From contig VEQY01000005.1 of NCBI GenBank assembly GCA_018882965.1, positions 26,786 through 90,785 on the forward strand: DNA of 64,000 nucleotides, written 5' to 3'. This document shows positions 48,758 to 62,080 of the stretch, piece after piece (the first letter of the stretch is position 1; the number at the start of each line of letters is the position of its first letter). The notes below the pieces were generated by a model. The model was not told the origin of the DNA. It did no database searches and saw only the letters and a list, made by a program, of their open reading frames with translations. Both the position numbers and the translations under genes were made by a program. This stretch comes from Mycobacterium sp. Lineage in GTDB: Bacteria; Actinomycetota; Actinomycetes; Mycobacteriales; Mycobacteriaceae.

Positions 48758-49842
48758 GGGTCGTCACCTCTCGGTCCGTCGGCGGGGCGCTGCGTCCGGC
48801 CGGGCCGCCCAGCGGTCCCGGGCGACGTCATCGCCGCCGTCGGGATGGTAGCCGTCGAAGCGCCCGAGACCCCCGACCGCACCGCGTCGAGGGCGGCGGC
48901 CAGTCGAGCGGGGTCATGTAAAGGTGTACCAGGTCGGGAAACCTCGGCGAAGGTGACCGCCGCTTCCAGCAGGCTGGCGGTGCGGCGCAACTGGTCACGC
49001 TCACGTTCCGAAGGCACCCGCGTGGCGTCGACGATGATGTCGTGCACGGTGAAGCCGGGAGCATGCTGATTGAGCACGTGCAGATGCCGCTCGGCGGAGA
49101 ACCCGGCGGTCTCACCGGGTTCGGCGGCCAGATTCAGCACTAGGGCCCGTCGGGCCCGGGTCGATCGCAGGGCGGCCGCCATTCCGGGAACCAGCACGTG
49201 CGGGATCACGCTGGTGAACCAGGAGCCGGGACCGAGGACGACGAGGTCGGCCGCCAGCACAGCATCAACGGCCTGGCGGGTGGCCGGCGGGTCACCGGGA
49301 AGCAGCCGCACCCGGCGCACCTTTCCCGGCGTCGTGGCCACCGCGACCTGACCGCGGATCACCCGGCTCATTCGCGGGTCGCTCTCCAGGCCGGACACGT
49401 CGGCCTCGATCTGCAGCGCGATCGGGCACATCGGCAGGACCCGGCCATTGATCGCGAGGATGCGGCCGAGTTCGTCGAGGGCGGCCACCGGGTCAGCGAG
49501 CACCTCGTTGAGGCCCGCCAGAAGCAGGTTGCCGATCGGGTGCCCGGCCAGTGCGCCGCTGCCCCCGAACCGATGCTGAATGATCGTCGCCCACAGCCGG
49601 CCGTGCGGACTGTCGGACGCCAGCGCCGCCAGCGCCATCCGCAAGTCGCCCGGCGGAACGACATCAAGTTCGGAGCGCAGCCGCCCCGACGAACCGCCGT
49701 CGTCGGCAACGGTGACGATCGCGGTGACATGCGGAGTGAGCCTGCGCGCCGCGGACAGGGTGGCGTACAGACCGTGTCCGCCGCCGAGTGCGACGATGCG
49801 CGGATTCATCTCCGGAGTGCCGGCCCCTTCCGGAATTGTCAT
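48748..49842 (-). CDS. cuvA: YvcK/CuvA family protein (gluconeogenesis factor)
   Basis: 364 aa; [44 protein letters not shown]. Confidence 0.93.
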   Translation of the reverse strand: MTIPEGAGTPEMNPRIVALGGGHGLYATLSAARRLTPHVTAIVTVADDGGSSGRLRSELDVVPPGDLRMALAALASDSPHGRLWATIIQHRFGGSGALAGHPIGNLLLAGLNEVLADPVAALDELGRILAINGRVLPMCPIALQIEADVSGLESDPRMSRVIRGQVAVATTPGKVRRVRLLPGDPPATRQAVDAVLAADLVVLGPGSWFTSVIPHVLVPGMAAALRSTRARRALVLNLAAEPGETAGFSAERHLHVLNQHAPGFTVHDIIVDATRVPSERERDQLRRTASLLEAAVTFAEVSRPGTPLHDPARLAAALDAVRSGVSGASTATIPTAAMTSPGTAGRPGRTQRPADGPRGDDPWR

Positions 49843-50732
49843 TCGCGCCCCAGATCGCGGTGGAGCACGCGCACCTCGAGTTGCGGCCTTTCGGCGAGCA
49901 GTCCGGCGAGCGCCTCGGACATGGCGACGCTGCGGTGCTTGCCCCCGGTGCAGCCGATCGCCACGGTCATGTACCGCTTCCCTTCCCGGACATATCCGTC
50001 AACCACGAGTCCCAGCAGTTGATGGTAGGTCTGCAGGAACTCGGCGGCACCGGGTTGGGCCAGAACGTAGTCGCGGACCGCCGGGGACTGGCCGGTCTGC
50101 GGCCGCAACTCGTCGATCCAGTGCGGATTGGGTAGGAATCTGACGTCCATCACCATGTCTGCGTCCATCGGCAGCCCGTACTTGAATCCGAACGACTGGA
50201 CGGTGACGCTGATCTGCGCCGCCGCCGCGCCACCGAAGGACCGTTCGATACTGGCCCGCAGTTCGGGCACCGAGAGCGTCGACGTGTCGATGATCAGGTC
50301 CGCCGCCGCACGCACCGGGGCCAGCATCGCCCGCTCCGCCGCGATGCCCTCGGCGAGTGTCTGATTGCCCTGCAGGGGATGGCTGCGCCGATTGCTCTCG
50401 TACCGGCGCACCAGGATCTCGTCGGAGGACTCCAGGAACAGCACCCGCGGAGTGATGGAGCGCATCGCGAGGTCGTGCCGAACCATGTCCAGGTCACCGG
50501 TGAAACCACGGGAGCGCACATCCATCACGATCGCGAGTTGGGTGATGCGCGAACCGGCCGCCAAGCCCAGGTCCACCATGCGCGCGATCAGTTCGGGCGG
50601 AAGGTTGTCCGTGACGTACCAGCCGAGGTCCTCGAGGACCTTCGCCGCGGTGCCCCGGCCGGCACCGGACAGCCCCGTCACCAGGACGACGTCGATGTCC
50701 GGACCGGCCTGGCCTGCCACGTCCCCGGTCAT
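49839..50732 (-). CDS. rapZ: RapZ/YvcJ nucleotide-binding protein
   Basis: From [63 protein letters not shown]. Confidence 0.94.
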   Translation of the reverse strand: MTGDVAGQAGPDIDVVLVTGLSGAGRGTAAKVLEDLGWYVTDNLPPELIARMVDLGLAAGSRITQLAIVMDVRSRGFTGDLDMVRHDLAMRSITPRVLFLESSDEILVRRYESNRRSHPLQGNQTLAEGIAAERAMLAPVRAAADLIIDTSTLSVPELRASIERSFGGAAAAQISVTVQSFGFKYGLPMDADMVMDVRFLPNPHWIDELRPQTGQSPAVRDYVLAQPGAAEFLQTYHQLLGLVVDGYVREGKRYMTVAIGCTGGKHRSVAMSEALAGLLAERPQLEVRVLHRDLGRE

Positions 50733-52663
50733 CGCGATTCCCGGCCGGGCTCGCCGGGGTCGGCCGGGTCGCACAGCGCGGCCACCACCGCCGCCGCCGT
50801 CGCCGCCCCGACCCCGGGTACCGCGGTGATCTCCTCCAGGCTGGCCCGCCGCAGCCGCGCCAGCGAGCCGAAATGGGTGACCAGCGCCCGCCGCCGGGTC
50901 TCGCCCAGACCGGGCACGGCGTCGAGGGCGGACGCCGTCATCCGCTTGGAGCGCTTGTTGCGGTGGTAGGAGATGGCGAAGCGGTGGGCTTCGTCGCGCA
51001 CGCGCTGCAGCAGATAGAGCGCTTCGCTGTGGCGCGGCAGGATCACCGGATCGGGTTCGGCCGGAACCCAGACCTCCTCCAGGCGCTTGGCCAGCCCGAT
51101 CACCGCGACGTCGCTCACCCCCAGCTCGTCGAGCACCGACTGCGCCGCGTTCACCTGCGCGGCACCGCCGTCGACGACGTAAAGGTTGGGCGGGTAGGCG
51201 AACCTGCGGCCGGACTCCGCCGGGCTGGGCTCCGCGTGGCGCAGGAATCTGCGGCGAGTCACCTCGGCGATGGACGCGACGTCGTCGGAACGACCATCAC
51301 CGGCCGCCTCACGGATCGCAAAGTGCCGGTAGTCGGACTTGCGCGGCAGTCCGTCCTCGAAAACGACCAGCGAGCCGACGACATCGGTGCCCTGAACATG
51401 ACTGATGTCGACGCACTCGATGCGAAGCGGCGCCTCGGCCAGACCGAGCGCGTCCTGGATGTTCTGCAACGCCGCTGACCGGGCGGTGAAGTCGGTGGCC
51501 CTGCGAAGCTTGTGCTGCTGCAGTGCCTCCTGAGCGTTGCGGGCGACCGTCTCGGCCAACGCGCGCTTGTCGCCACGGCGGGGGATCCGCAACCCGACCC
51601 GAGAGCCGCGCAGCCCGGACAACCAGGTGGCCAACTCCTCGGCGTTGGGCGGCAGACACGGCACAAGCACCTCTCGGGGAACGGGATTCGCCGCGCCCGA
51701 AGTGGCGCCTTCTTCAGCCTGATCGCCGTAGAACTGGGTGAGGAACTGCTCCACCAGCCGAGCGTGCGCGGAGTCGTCCGACTCTACGGGCTTCTCGACG
51801 ATCCAGCCCCGCTGTCCCCTGACCCTGCCGCCGCGCACGTGGAACACCTGCACCGCGGCCTCCAGATCGTCGTCGGCGAAGGCGACCACGTCGGCGTCCG
51901 TTCCGTCGCCCAGGACCACGGCCTGCTTCTCCAACGCCCGTTTGAGCGCGCCGATGTCGTCGCGCAACCGGGCGGCCCGCTCGAAGTCCAAGTCGGCGGC
52001 CGCGGCGTTCATCTCACGCTCCAGCTCACGGGCGAAGCGGTCGGTCTTGCCAGAAAGGAAATCGCAGAAGTCCAGCACGATCTGACGATGCTCGGCTGCG
52101 GTGACACGGCCCACGCAGGGCGCTGAACACTTGTCGATGTATCCCAGCAGGCAGGGTCGCTGAATCTGCCTGTGCCGCTTGAACACTCCCGGAGAGCAGG
52201 TTCGCGCGGGGAAAACCCGGGTGAGGAGGTCGACGGTCTCTCGGATCGCCCATGCGTGCGAGTAGGGCCCGAAATATCGCACTCCCTTTCGGCGTGGCCC
52301 GCGGTAAACCATCAGCCGCGGATACTCCTCGTTGAGGGTCACGGCCAGCACCGGATAGGACTTGTCGTCGCGGTAGCGGACGTTGAACCTGGGATCGAAC
52401 TCCTTGATCCAGTTGTACTCGAGCTGCAGTGCCTCGACCTCGGTGGTCACCACGGTCCACTCCACCTTGGCCGCGGTCGTCACCATCTGACGGGTGCGCG
52501 GGTGCAGGCTCGCGATGTCGGCGAAGTAGGACGTCAGACGGCTGCGCAGACTCTTTGCCTTGCCGACGTAGATCACCCGGCCCTGCGGATCCCGGAACCG
52601 GTACACCCCCGGCTCAACGGGGATCGACCCGGGCGCCGGGCGGTATGTCGCGGGATCGGGCAC
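50729..52663 (-). CDS. uvrC: excinuclease ABC subunit C
   Basis: 644 aa; GIY-YIG ([25 protein letters not shown]), C-terminal HhH. Confidence 0.97.
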   Translation of the reverse strand: MPDPATYRPAPGSIPVEPGVYRFRDPQGRVIYVGKAKSLRSRLTSYFADIASLHPRTRQMVTTAAKVEWTVVTTEVEALQLEYNWIKEFDPRFNVRYRDDKSYPVLAVTLNEEYPRLMVYRGPRRKGVRYFGPYSHAWAIRETVDLLTRVFPARTCSPGVFKRHRQIQRPCLLGYIDKCSAPCVGRVTAAEHRQIVLDFCDFLSGKTDRFARELEREMNAAAADLDFERAARLRDDIGALKRALEKQAVVLGDGTDADVVAFADDDLEAAVQVFHVRGGRVRGQRGWIVEKPVESDDSAHARLVEQFLTQFYGDQAEEGATSGAANPVPREVLVPCLPPNAEELATWLSGLRGSRVGLRIPRRGDKRALAETVARNAQEALQQHKLRRATDFTARSAALQNIQDALGLAEAPLRIECVDISHVQGTDVVGSLVVFEDGLPRKSDYRHFAIREAAGDGRSDDVASIAEVTRRRFLRHAEPSPAESGRRFAYPPNLYVVDGGAAQVNAAQSVLDELGVSDVAVIGLAKRLEEVWVPAEPDPVILPRHSEALYLLQRVRDEAHRFAISYHRNKRSKRMTASALDAVPGLGETRRRALVTHFGSLARLRRASLEEITAVPGVGAATAAAVVAALCDPADPGEPGRESR

Positions 52664-52710
52664 GGTCCCAGGCTAGTACCGCAACCGACCCGGGCGGCTT
52701 CTGCAGCCGG

Positions 52711-54962
<2,252 letters not shown>

Positions 54963-55212
54963 CTGTCCTAGCCGAGAACATTGCAGGGCCGCCTTCAGTA
55001 TGAACCACCTGGTGGTGCGGACTGACAGCGCACACTCGCCCGGAAGTCACCCTGCACAGACGGGCAGGCCGAGCGCCGGACATGGTGCAGGTCACGGGTG
55101 CCTGACGGGATGCCTCGCCCCGCGGGATACCCGGTTCCCCCCGCATTTACCGAGAAACCTGGATAATCACGACCACCGCTCGCGGGGGCGCCGAGCGAGG
55201 AGGAGGGACGTC

Positions 55213-57474
55213 ATGAGCGCGGCCGTTTACGTGGGGCGCCTCGGAGGGCTTGCGGTCGCGCTGGGGATCGGTGCCGCGGTGGGCGTCGGCGGCATCGGGG
55301 TGAGCTGGGCGTCGCCGCCGGACACGGCGGTGCAGTCGGCTCAAGATGCCAGCGGCAAGCAGGGCGCGACCAGATCAACGCCGCGGCGATCCGCGGCGGC
55401 TCCCCGGGCAGCCGAATCGGTTTCGTCCCGCATGCCCGCGCCCAGAAAGTCCGCCGCGGCGGCCAGGGACTCCGAGGCGCCCACCGGCAGCCAGCTGGCG
55501 GCGGACCCGATCACGGTCAGTCCGACGGTGGAGTTCGTCGACGGGATCGTGCAGGGCAGGCTCAATGCCACCAGCGCGCGGTTCGGGGACACCTCCTGCG
55601 CGGGCGAGCAGACGACGTCGTGCCTGAAGTACGCGTTCGTCAGCCAGGGCCCCTCGACCGGAAAGCTCAACATCGGCACGGTACCGAACAGTCCGACGAC
55701 CCAGGACCCGCAGAGCTTCACGACCCTGCCCTATCTGACCTGGGATCTCGACACCGGCGCCGGGAAGGGGACTCAGACCTTCGAGGTGCGCGTCACCGAG
55801 GTCACGGAATTCGACGCCTTCGCCACCGGGCTGCCGGTGGTGGGAGGGTTCGCCGGGTCCGTGATCACTGCGCTGCAGCAGACCGCTCTGCTCGGGACAC
55901 TGCTGGCGCCGCTGATCGGCAGCTCGGTACTGACCAGGATCGACGTCGATGTGGCCACGCTGGCGCCGGGCGACACACCGCTCGCCTTCACCTACCGGGT
56001 GAGCTCGTTCGACGGCACACCGATCAGCACGAACTTCTTCCCCGCCAACGGAATCGAACCCGGCGAGGTCGCCCCGACGGTGTTCCGCGCCCCGGGACTG
56101 GCCGGCCCCGGCGCCACCAACCCCTACGCTCCCCCGGTGCCGGGCACCACGTCGGCCTCGCTCGTTCCCCCGATCCGAGATCTGCGCGCGGACGACTACA
56201 ACGTCATCTCCTGGGACCAGCGCGGCACCTTCGCCTCGGGCGGAATACTGCAGATGGACAACCCGTTCTACGAGGGCCGCGACGTCTCAGAGCTCATCAG
56301 CTGGGCTGCCGCGAACCCGTTGGTCAAACTCGACCGCCGGGACGACCCGGCGGTGGGCATCGTGGGCGGCTCCTACGGCGGTGGCGTCCAATTCCCCACG
56401 GCCGGAATCGATCCGCGTGTCGACGCTCTCGTGCCGTCCATCACCTGGAACTCGCTGATCTCCTCGCTGTATCCCAACGAGATCTTCAAGTCATCGTGGT
56501 CGACGGGCCTGCTACTGGCATTGGTGAATGTCGGCGCGCGCCTCAACACCGAGATCTACACCGGGATCGCCACCGGACTGCTGTTCAACTGGATCAGCCC
56601 GACCGCGCAGGCGGTGCTGAACAGCAGCGGACCCACCACCCTGCTCAGTCAGATCACGGCGCCCACCCTGCTGCTGCAGAGCACCGTCGACGGGCTTTTC
56701 CCGCCGGCGGAGGCGGCGGCCAATGCGCAGACGATCCTCGCAAACCCCTACGGCACGACGGTGAAAATGGAGTGGTTCTGCGGAGCGCACGGGTACTGCC
56801 TCGACCCAGCCCCGCAGCCCGGCGACCTGATCGGCGACAGCGTCGCGTGGCTGGACACCTACGTCGCCCGCGTCTCCGACGCCGCCGACGCCATCCCGAC
56901 CTTCCAGTGGTGGGACCAGAAGGGTATCCGCCACACCTCCTCGGAGATGCCCTTCGCGCCCGGCTTCAACCAACCCGTCCCGTACACGGCGACAGGCGAG
57001 GGAGGCCTGTTGCCGATCATCCCGGTGATCGGCGGGTCAGGACCGTTGCGCGGCCCCGACACCCTGCCCCCGGTTCTGCTTAGTTTCCCGCTCAACCAGA
57101 CGTTCGCCACCGAGGCGCAGAACGCCGTCAACACCGCTGTCACACCGCCGGCGGGCAGCCAGATCGTCGGCGCCCCGCAACTGACCTTCCGCTACCAGGG
57201 CCTCGGCACCGGCAAGGCGGTCTTCGCGCAACTGGTCGACGACGCCACCGGACGCGTCGTCGGCAACATGGTCACCGCTGTACCGGTCACCCTCGACGGT
57301 CAGGTCCGCACCGTGTCGGTTCCGATGGAGGCCATTGCCTACACAACCGGTGCGGAGGATTCGCTGACCCTGCAGATCGCGGCCTACGCCTCGCTCTACT
57401 TCAACCCTTCAGTCGGCGTCATCGACATCTCCGATGTCCGCATCGACCTGCCGTTGCGGCACCAGACGCCGTAG
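55213..57474 (+). CDS. secreted alpha/beta hydrolase, X-Pro dipeptidyl-peptidase/CocE (S15)-like
   Basis: 753 aa from MSAAVYVGRLGGLAVALGIGAAVGVGGIGVSWAS; nucleophile elbow VGIVGGSYGGGVQ; Asp in LLLQSTVDGLFPP; His in CGAHGYC; C-terminal beta-rich domain. Confidence 0.82.
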   Translation: MSAAVYVGRLGGLAVALGIGAAVGVGGIGVSWASPPDTAVQSAQDASGKQGATRSTPRRSAAAPRAAESVSSRMPAPRKSAAAARDSEAPTGSQLAADPITVSPTVEFVDGIVQGRLNATSARFGDTSCAGEQTTSCLKYAFVSQGPSTGKLNIGTVPNSPTTQDPQSFTTLPYLTWDLDTGAGKGTQTFEVRVTEVTEFDAFATGLPVVGGFAGSVITALQQTALLGTLLAPLIGSSVLTRIDVDVATLAPGDTPLAFTYRVSSFDGTPISTNFFPANGIEPGEVAPTVFRAPGLAGPGATNPYAPPVPGTTSASLVPPIRDLRADDYNVISWDQRGTFASGGILQMDNPFYEGRDVSELISWAAANPLVKLDRRDDPAVGIVGGSYGGGVQFPTAGIDPRVDALVPSITWNSLISSLYPNEIFKSSWSTGLLLALVNVGARLNTEIYTGIATGLLFNWISPTAQAVLNSSGPTTLLSQITAPTLLLQSTVDGLFPPAEAAANAQTILANPYGTTVKMEWFCGAHGYCLDPAPQPGDLIGDSVAWLDTYVARVSDAADAIPTFQWWDQKGIRHTSSEMPFAPGFNQPVPYTATGEGGLLPIIPVIGGSGPLRGPDTLPPVLLSFPLNQTFATEAQNAVNTAVTPPAGSQIVGAPQLTFRYQGLGTGKAVFAQLVDDATGRVVGNMVTAVPVTLDGQVRTVSVPMEAIAYTTGAEDSLTLQIAAYASLYFNPSVGVIDISDVRIDLPLRHQTP

Positions 57475-57479
57475 GACAC

Positions 57480-57500
57480 GCCCTGACGCGCCCTCAGGGC
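57480..57500. terminator. inverted repeat between convergent genes, possible bidirectional terminator
   Basis: GCCCTGA-cgcgccc-TCAGGGC, 7-bp perfect stem; no U-tract. Confidence 0.45.
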
Positions 57501-58108
57501 TATCGCTGCGCGGCCAGCAGCCGTTCGACATACTTGGCGATCACGTCCACCTCTAAGTTGACCGTGGTACCGACCGCCGCGCGTCCCAGCGTGGTCAGCC
57601 CCAGCGTGGTCGGGATCAGCGACACCTCGAACCAGTCGGCGGACCGGTCTCGCCCGAGTGCGGACACCGTGAGCGAGACCCCGTCGACGGTGATCGAGCC
57701 CTTCTCCACGATGTAGCGCGCCAACTGCGGCGGCACCGAGATCCGCACCACCTCCCAGTGCTGCGACGGTGTTCGCGAGATCACCTCGCCGGTCCCGTCG
57801 ACGTGACCCTGCACGATGTGTCCGCCCAGCCGGCTGTTCACCGCGGCAGCGCGCTCCAGATTCACCCGGCTACCCGCTGCCGCGGCGGCCAGGCTGGAGC
57901 GGCGCAGGGTCTCGGCCATCACATCAGCGGTGAAACTGTGCTCGCCGATCACCTCCACCACGGTCAGGCACACTCCGTTGACCGCGATCGAATCGCCGTG
58001 GCGCGCGTCGACGGTCACCACCGGGCCGCGGATCACCAGCCGCGCGGAATCACCGAGATCTTCGACCGCGGTGATCTCGCCGAGCTCTTCGACGATTCCG
58101 GTGAACAC
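57500..58108 (-). CDS. ribE: riboflavin synthase alpha subunit
   Basis: 202 aa; MFTGIVEELGEITAVED, duplicated lumazine-binding domains, NGVCLTV. Confidence 0.97.
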   Translation of the reverse strand: MFTGIVEELGEITAVEDLGDSARLVIRGPVVTVDARHGDSIAVNGVCLTVVEVIGEHSFTADVMAETLRRSSLAAAAAGSRVNLERAAAVNSRLGGHIVQGHVDGTGEVISRTPSQHWEVVRISVPPQLARYIVEKGSITVDGVSLTVSALGRDRSADWFEVSLIPTTLGLTTLGRAAVGTTVNLEVDVIAKYVERLLAAQR

Positions 58109-58112
58109 CCGC

Positions 58113-58598
58113 CTAATCTAGCCGCTTCTCGCCGTGGAACGCCGCGGCCGGGTTGTCGTTGAAGTTGGCGACCCGCCGGTAGCCGGCAGCCTCGTAGAAG
58201 GCCTGGGCGTGCGGCTGCCGCGAGCCGGTGTCGAGCCGGGCGATGCGGTAGCCCATCGCGCGGGCAGCGTCCTCCAGCGCGGCCAACAGCGCGCGTGCCA
58301 CCCCGGACCGTCGCGCCCCCGGCACGACGTACATGCGTTTGATCTCACAGGCCCCGTCCGGGAGCCGCTTGACTCCACCCCCGCACACCGGCACACCGTC
58401 GCGATAGCCCACCAGGTAGACCCCGCCCGGCGGGCTGAGTTCAGCCGGCCCGGCCCTGGGCATGTCAGGAGCGTCGAGGTCAAGGCCGTCGTAGAGGTCA
58501 CGCATCTCGGCGACCATCGCGGCCACCAGTGCCGCACCGTCGCCGGTGTCCGTCGGGACGGCGCGAAACTCCAGGTTGGCAGGCATAGGCACACTCAT
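58113..58598 (-). CDS. GNAT-family N-acetyltransferase
   Basis: MSVPMPANLEFRAVPTDTGDGAALVAAMVAEM...IKRMYVVPGARRSGVARALLAALEDAARAMG. Confidence 0.88.
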   Translation of the reverse strand: MSVPMPANLEFRAVPTDTGDGAALVAAMVAEMRDLYDGLDLDAPDMPRAGPAELSPPGGVYLVGYRDGVPVCGGGVKRLPDGACEIKRMYVVPGARRSGVARALLAALEDAARAMGYRIARLDTGSRQPHAQAFYEAAGYRRVANFNDNPAAAFHGEKRLD

Positions 58599-58673
58599 AC
58601 CGATCCGGTGACGACGACACAACCCGGGCGTCGCCACCGGGGTCCGCGACCGCCGACCCACTACGATGCAGCT

Positions 58674-59360
58674 ATGCCGAGCCGACTCTTCACTGCTCTT
58701 GTGGTGCCCCTCGCCGCCGCCCTGCTGATCCCGGGCTGCTCCACGAAAGCATCCGAACCGCTACCCGACGCTGCGAGCCTGATCCAGCAGTCGGTGGAGA
58801 CCACCCGGAAACTCACCAGCGCGCACCTGGAGATCGCCGTCACGGGCAAGATCGAGGGGCTGCCGATCAAGACGCTCTCCGGCGATCTCACCAACGTCCC
58901 CAGTGTCGCGGTCAAGGGCAACTCCACGATCTCGATGGGCGGTTCCGACGTCGACGTCGAACTGGTGGTTCTCGATGGCACCCTCTACGCCGCGCTGACC
59001 CCGAACAACTGGCTGGACATGGGACCGGCGGTCGACATCTACGACCCGTCGGTGATCCTCAACCCGGACGCCGGCCTGGCCAACATGCTGAAGAACGTCA
59101 CCAATCCCAAGGCGGATGACTCCGAGACCATCGGAGGCGTGCCCGCAGTCCGGATTTCCGGCGAGGTCGGTGCCGACGCGGTGAACAAGCTGATCCCGCA
59201 ACTCAAGGCCACCGGACCGCTGCCCGCGACGGTGTGGATCGAAAAGGACGCGCCCCACCAACTGGTGCAGGCCACAGTCGACCAGAGCTCAGGCAACACC
59301 GTCTCGCTGACGCTGTCGGAATGGGATAAGCCGGTCACCGTGACCAAGCCGGCGGTGTGA
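58674..59360 (+). CDS. lprG: lipoprotein LprG
   Basis: 228 aa from ATG 58674; lipobox LLIPGC; LprG/LppX-type fold; followed by p55. Confidence 0.93.
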   Translation: MPSRLFTALVVPLAAALLIPGCSTKASEPLPDAASLIQQSVETTRKLTSAHLEIAVTGKIEGLPIKTLSGDLTNVPSVAVKGNSTISMGGSDVDVELVVLDGTLYAALTPNNWLDMGPAVDIYDPSVILNPDAGLANMLKNVTNPKADDSETIGGVPAVRISGEVGADAVNKLIPQLKATGPLPATVWIEKDAPHQLVQATVDQSSGNTVSLTLSEWDKPVTVTKPAV

Positions 59361-60922
59361 TGACCGACGCACCCACGAGCACCGCCCAGCGGCCCACGGC
59401 TACCGGCCGCAGCCGGCGCATCGCGATCAGCGCCGGCAGCCTCGCGGTGCTGCTCGGGGCGCTGGACACCTACGTGGTCGTCACCATCATGGTCGACATC
59501 ATGCGGGACATCGGTATCCCGGTGAACAAGATCCAACAGGTCACACCCATCATCACCTGGTACCTGCTCGGCTACATCGCCGCGATGCCGCTGCTCGGCC
59601 GGCTCTCCGACCGGTTCGGGCGCAAGCTGGTCCTGCAGGTGAGCCTGGTGGGATTCGCGGTCGGCTCGGTGGTCACCGCACTGTCGAGCGACCTCACCAC
59701 CCTGGTGATCGGTCGGCTCATTCAGGGCATCGCCAGCGGAGCGCTGCTGCCGGTGACCTTGGCCCTGGCAGCCGACCTGTGGGCGGCCCGCAACAGGTCG
59801 GTCGTGCTCGGCGGGATCGGCGCGGCCCAGGAACTCGGCAGCGTGCTGGGACCGCTGTACGGAATAGCGGTGGTCTGGCTGCTCAACACATGGCGCGACG
59901 TGTTCTGGATCAACGTGCCGCTGACCCTCATCGCGATGGTGATGATCCACATCAGCCTGCCCGGCCACGACCGCGACGCCGAGCCGGAGCGCGTCGACGT
60001 GATCGGTGGCGTGCTGCTCGCCCTTGCCCTCGGGCTGGCGGTCTGGGGGCTGTACAACCCGGCCCCCGACGGCAAGCAGGTGCTGCCGAGCTACGGCCTC
60101 CCGCTGGTGGCCGGAGCGGTGGCGGCTGCGATCGCCTTCGCGGTGTGGGAGAAGTTCGCCCGGACCCGTCTGATCGAACCCCGCGGCGTACGGTTCGTGC
60201 CGTTCCTGGCCTCGCTGGCGACGTCGATGTGCGCGGGTGCGGCACTCATGGTGACCCTGGTCGACGTGGAACTGTTCGGGCAGGGCGTTCTCGGCATGAA
60301 CCAGAACCAGGCCGCCGGTCTGCTGCTGCGCTTCCTGGCCGCGCTGCCGGTCGGCGCGCTGCTCGGCGGGTGGCTGGCCGCCCGGGTCGGGGACCGCGCG
60401 GTCGCGGTCGCCGGGATGCTGATCGCCGCCGGCGCCTACTGGCTGGTGTCCAAATGGGGCGTCGACGTGCTGTCCGCCCGCCACGAACTCGGCCTGTTCA
60501 CCCTGCCCACATTCGACACCGACCTCGCCCTGGCCGGCCTCGGCTTGGGGCTGGTGATCGGGCCGCTGACCTCGGCCGCGCTGCGGGTCGTGCCGGCCGC
60601 CCAGCACGGGATCGCCTCGTCGCTGGTGGTGGTGGCCCGGATGACCGGCATGCTGATCGGCGTCGCGGCGCTGACCGCGTGGGGCCTCTACCGGTTCAAC
60701 CAGATCCTGGCGACGCTGCCGAGTCCGCAAACCGACTCCCTGGCGGCCAAACTGGCGGCCGAGGCGGAACGCTACCGCACGGCTTTCGCGATGCAGTACG
60801 GCTCGATCTTCTTCATCACGACCATCGTGTGCCTGGCCGGTGCGGTGTTTGCGCTGTTCATCGGTGGCCGGCGGACGTCCGAGGACCCCGCCGAGGACGA
60901 GGCGCTGACGGCTGTGCCCTGA
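59357..60922 (+). CDS. MFS efflux protein P55 (Rv1410c-type)
   Basis: 521 aa; [29 protein letters not shown]; translationally coupled to lprG. Confidence 0.94.
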   Translation: MMTDAPTSTAQRPTATGRSRRIAISAGSLAVLLGALDTYVVVTIMVDIMRDIGIPVNKIQQVTPIITWYLLGYIAAMPLLGRLSDRFGRKLVLQVSLVGFAVGSVVTALSSDLTTLVIGRLIQGIASGALLPVTLALAADLWAARNRSVVLGGIGAAQELGSVLGPLYGIAVVWLLNTWRDVFWINVPLTLIAMVMIHISLPGHDRDAEPERVDVIGGVLLALALGLAVWGLYNPAPDGKQVLPSYGLPLVAGAVAAAIAFAVWEKFARTRLIEPRGVRFVPFLASLATSMCAGAALMVTLVDVELFGQGVLGMNQNQAAGLLLRFLAALPVGALLGGWLAARVGDRAVAVAGMLIAAGAYWLVSKWGVDVLSARHELGLFTLPTFDTDLALAGLGLGLVIGPLTSAALRVVPAAQHGIASSLVVVARMTGMLIGVAALTAWGLYRFNQILATLPSPQTDSLAAKLAAEAERYRTAFAMQYGSIFFITTIVCLAGAVFALFIGGRRTSEDPAEDEALTAVP

Positions 60923-60949
60923 GGGGTGCCCTGGGGGCTGCCCTGAGGG
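60915..60949. repeat. degenerate 12-bp tandem repeat x3 across the p55 stop codon
   Basis: tgccctgagggg / tgccctgggggc / tgccctgaggg. Confidence 0.85.
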
Positions 60950-61039
60950 TGCCCACAGCGCCAAATCGCCCGAAGCCGTCGGCGCGCGGCCCGCGGTCGG
61001 TAACGTCGAGCGCATGCAGGGCACCCTCCGGAGCGCGCG

Positions 61040-62077
61040 GTGCTGAAGGCCGCACTCCGCGACCTCCAGTGGCGCAAGCGCCGGTTCGCCATTGCGATCA
61101 TCGGCACCGGCCTGGTTTTCGCGATGACCCTGGTGCTCACCGGCCTGGCCAACGGGTTCCGGGTCGAGGCGACCCGCACCGTGGACTCCCTGGGCCTCGA
61201 CGCGTATGTGGTGAAGTCCGGCGCGACCGGGCCGTTCCTGGGGTCGGCGGCGTTCCCCCCCACCAAACTCGATCTTCCGGGCGTATCGGTCGCGGTACCC
61301 CTGGTCTACGGCAGCGCCACCATGCCGGTCGGCAAGTCGGCGCGCAGCGTGAACGTCTTCGGCGCGCCCGAGGGCGGGCCGGGCATACCCACCATGTCGA
61401 CCGGCCGTCCGCCCTCCGCTCTCGACGAGGTCGCCGTGTCCAGCACCATGGACAAGGCGATCGGAGACACCGTCGACATCGGTTCGCAGGATCTGCGCAT
61501 CGTCGGGATCGTGGAGGACTCGACCGCGCTGGCGGGCCAGCCCAACATCTTCCTCACCGTCGCCGGCGCCCAGAAGCTGCTGTTCTCCGGGCAGTCGCTG
61601 CTATCGTCGGTCGGCGTGCGCGGCGAGCCCAGCGAGGCACCCAACGGATTTCGGGTGGTCGGACGATCCGGGGCGATCGACGACCTGCTGCGGGCGCTCA
61701 CCGGGGCACGACAGGCCATGACGCTGATGGCGGGCCTGCTCTGGCTGGTCGCCGCACTGATCGTCGGCTCGATGATCTATATGTCCGCACTCGAACGCAC
61801 CCGCGACTTCGCGGTGTTCAAAGCGGTCGGCGTCCCCACCCGTGCCATCCTCGCCGGACTGGCCATGCAGGCTGTCGTCGTGGCCATCCTGGCCGCGGCG
61901 CTCGGCGGCGCGCTATCGGTGCTGCTCGGACCGCTCTTCCCGATGCGGGTGGACATCCCGCGGATCGCCTTCCTGCTGCTGCCCGTGGTCGCAGTGTCCA
62001 TCGGCGTGCTGGCCAGCCTGGCCGGGTTACGCCGTGCCGTGACCGTCGATCCCGCGCTGGCGTTCGGAGGACCCTGA
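61040..62077 (+). CDS. ABC transporter permease (FtsX/MacB-DevC-like)
   Basis: 345 aa; GTG start; MLKAALRDLQWRKRRFAIAIIGTGLVFAMTLVLTGLANGFRVEATRT, 4 TM, ERTRDFAVFKAVGVPTRAI. Confidence 0.9.
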   Translation: MLKAALRDLQWRKRRFAIAIIGTGLVFAMTLVLTGLANGFRVEATRTVDSLGLDAYVVKSGATGPFLGSAAFPPTKLDLPGVSVAVPLVYGSATMPVGKSARSVNVFGAPEGGPGIPTMSTGRPPSALDEVAVSSTMDKAIGDTVDIGSQDLRIVGIVEDSTALAGQPNIFLTVAGAQKLLFSGQSLLSSVGVRGEPSEAPNGFRVVGRSGAIDDLLRALTGARQAMTLMAGLLWLVAALIVGSMIYMSALERTRDFAVFKAVGVPTRAILAGLAMQAVVVAILAAALGGALSVLLGPLFPMRVDIPRIAFLLLPVVAVSIGVLASLAGLRRAVTVDPALAFGGP

Positions 62078-62080
62078 GCC

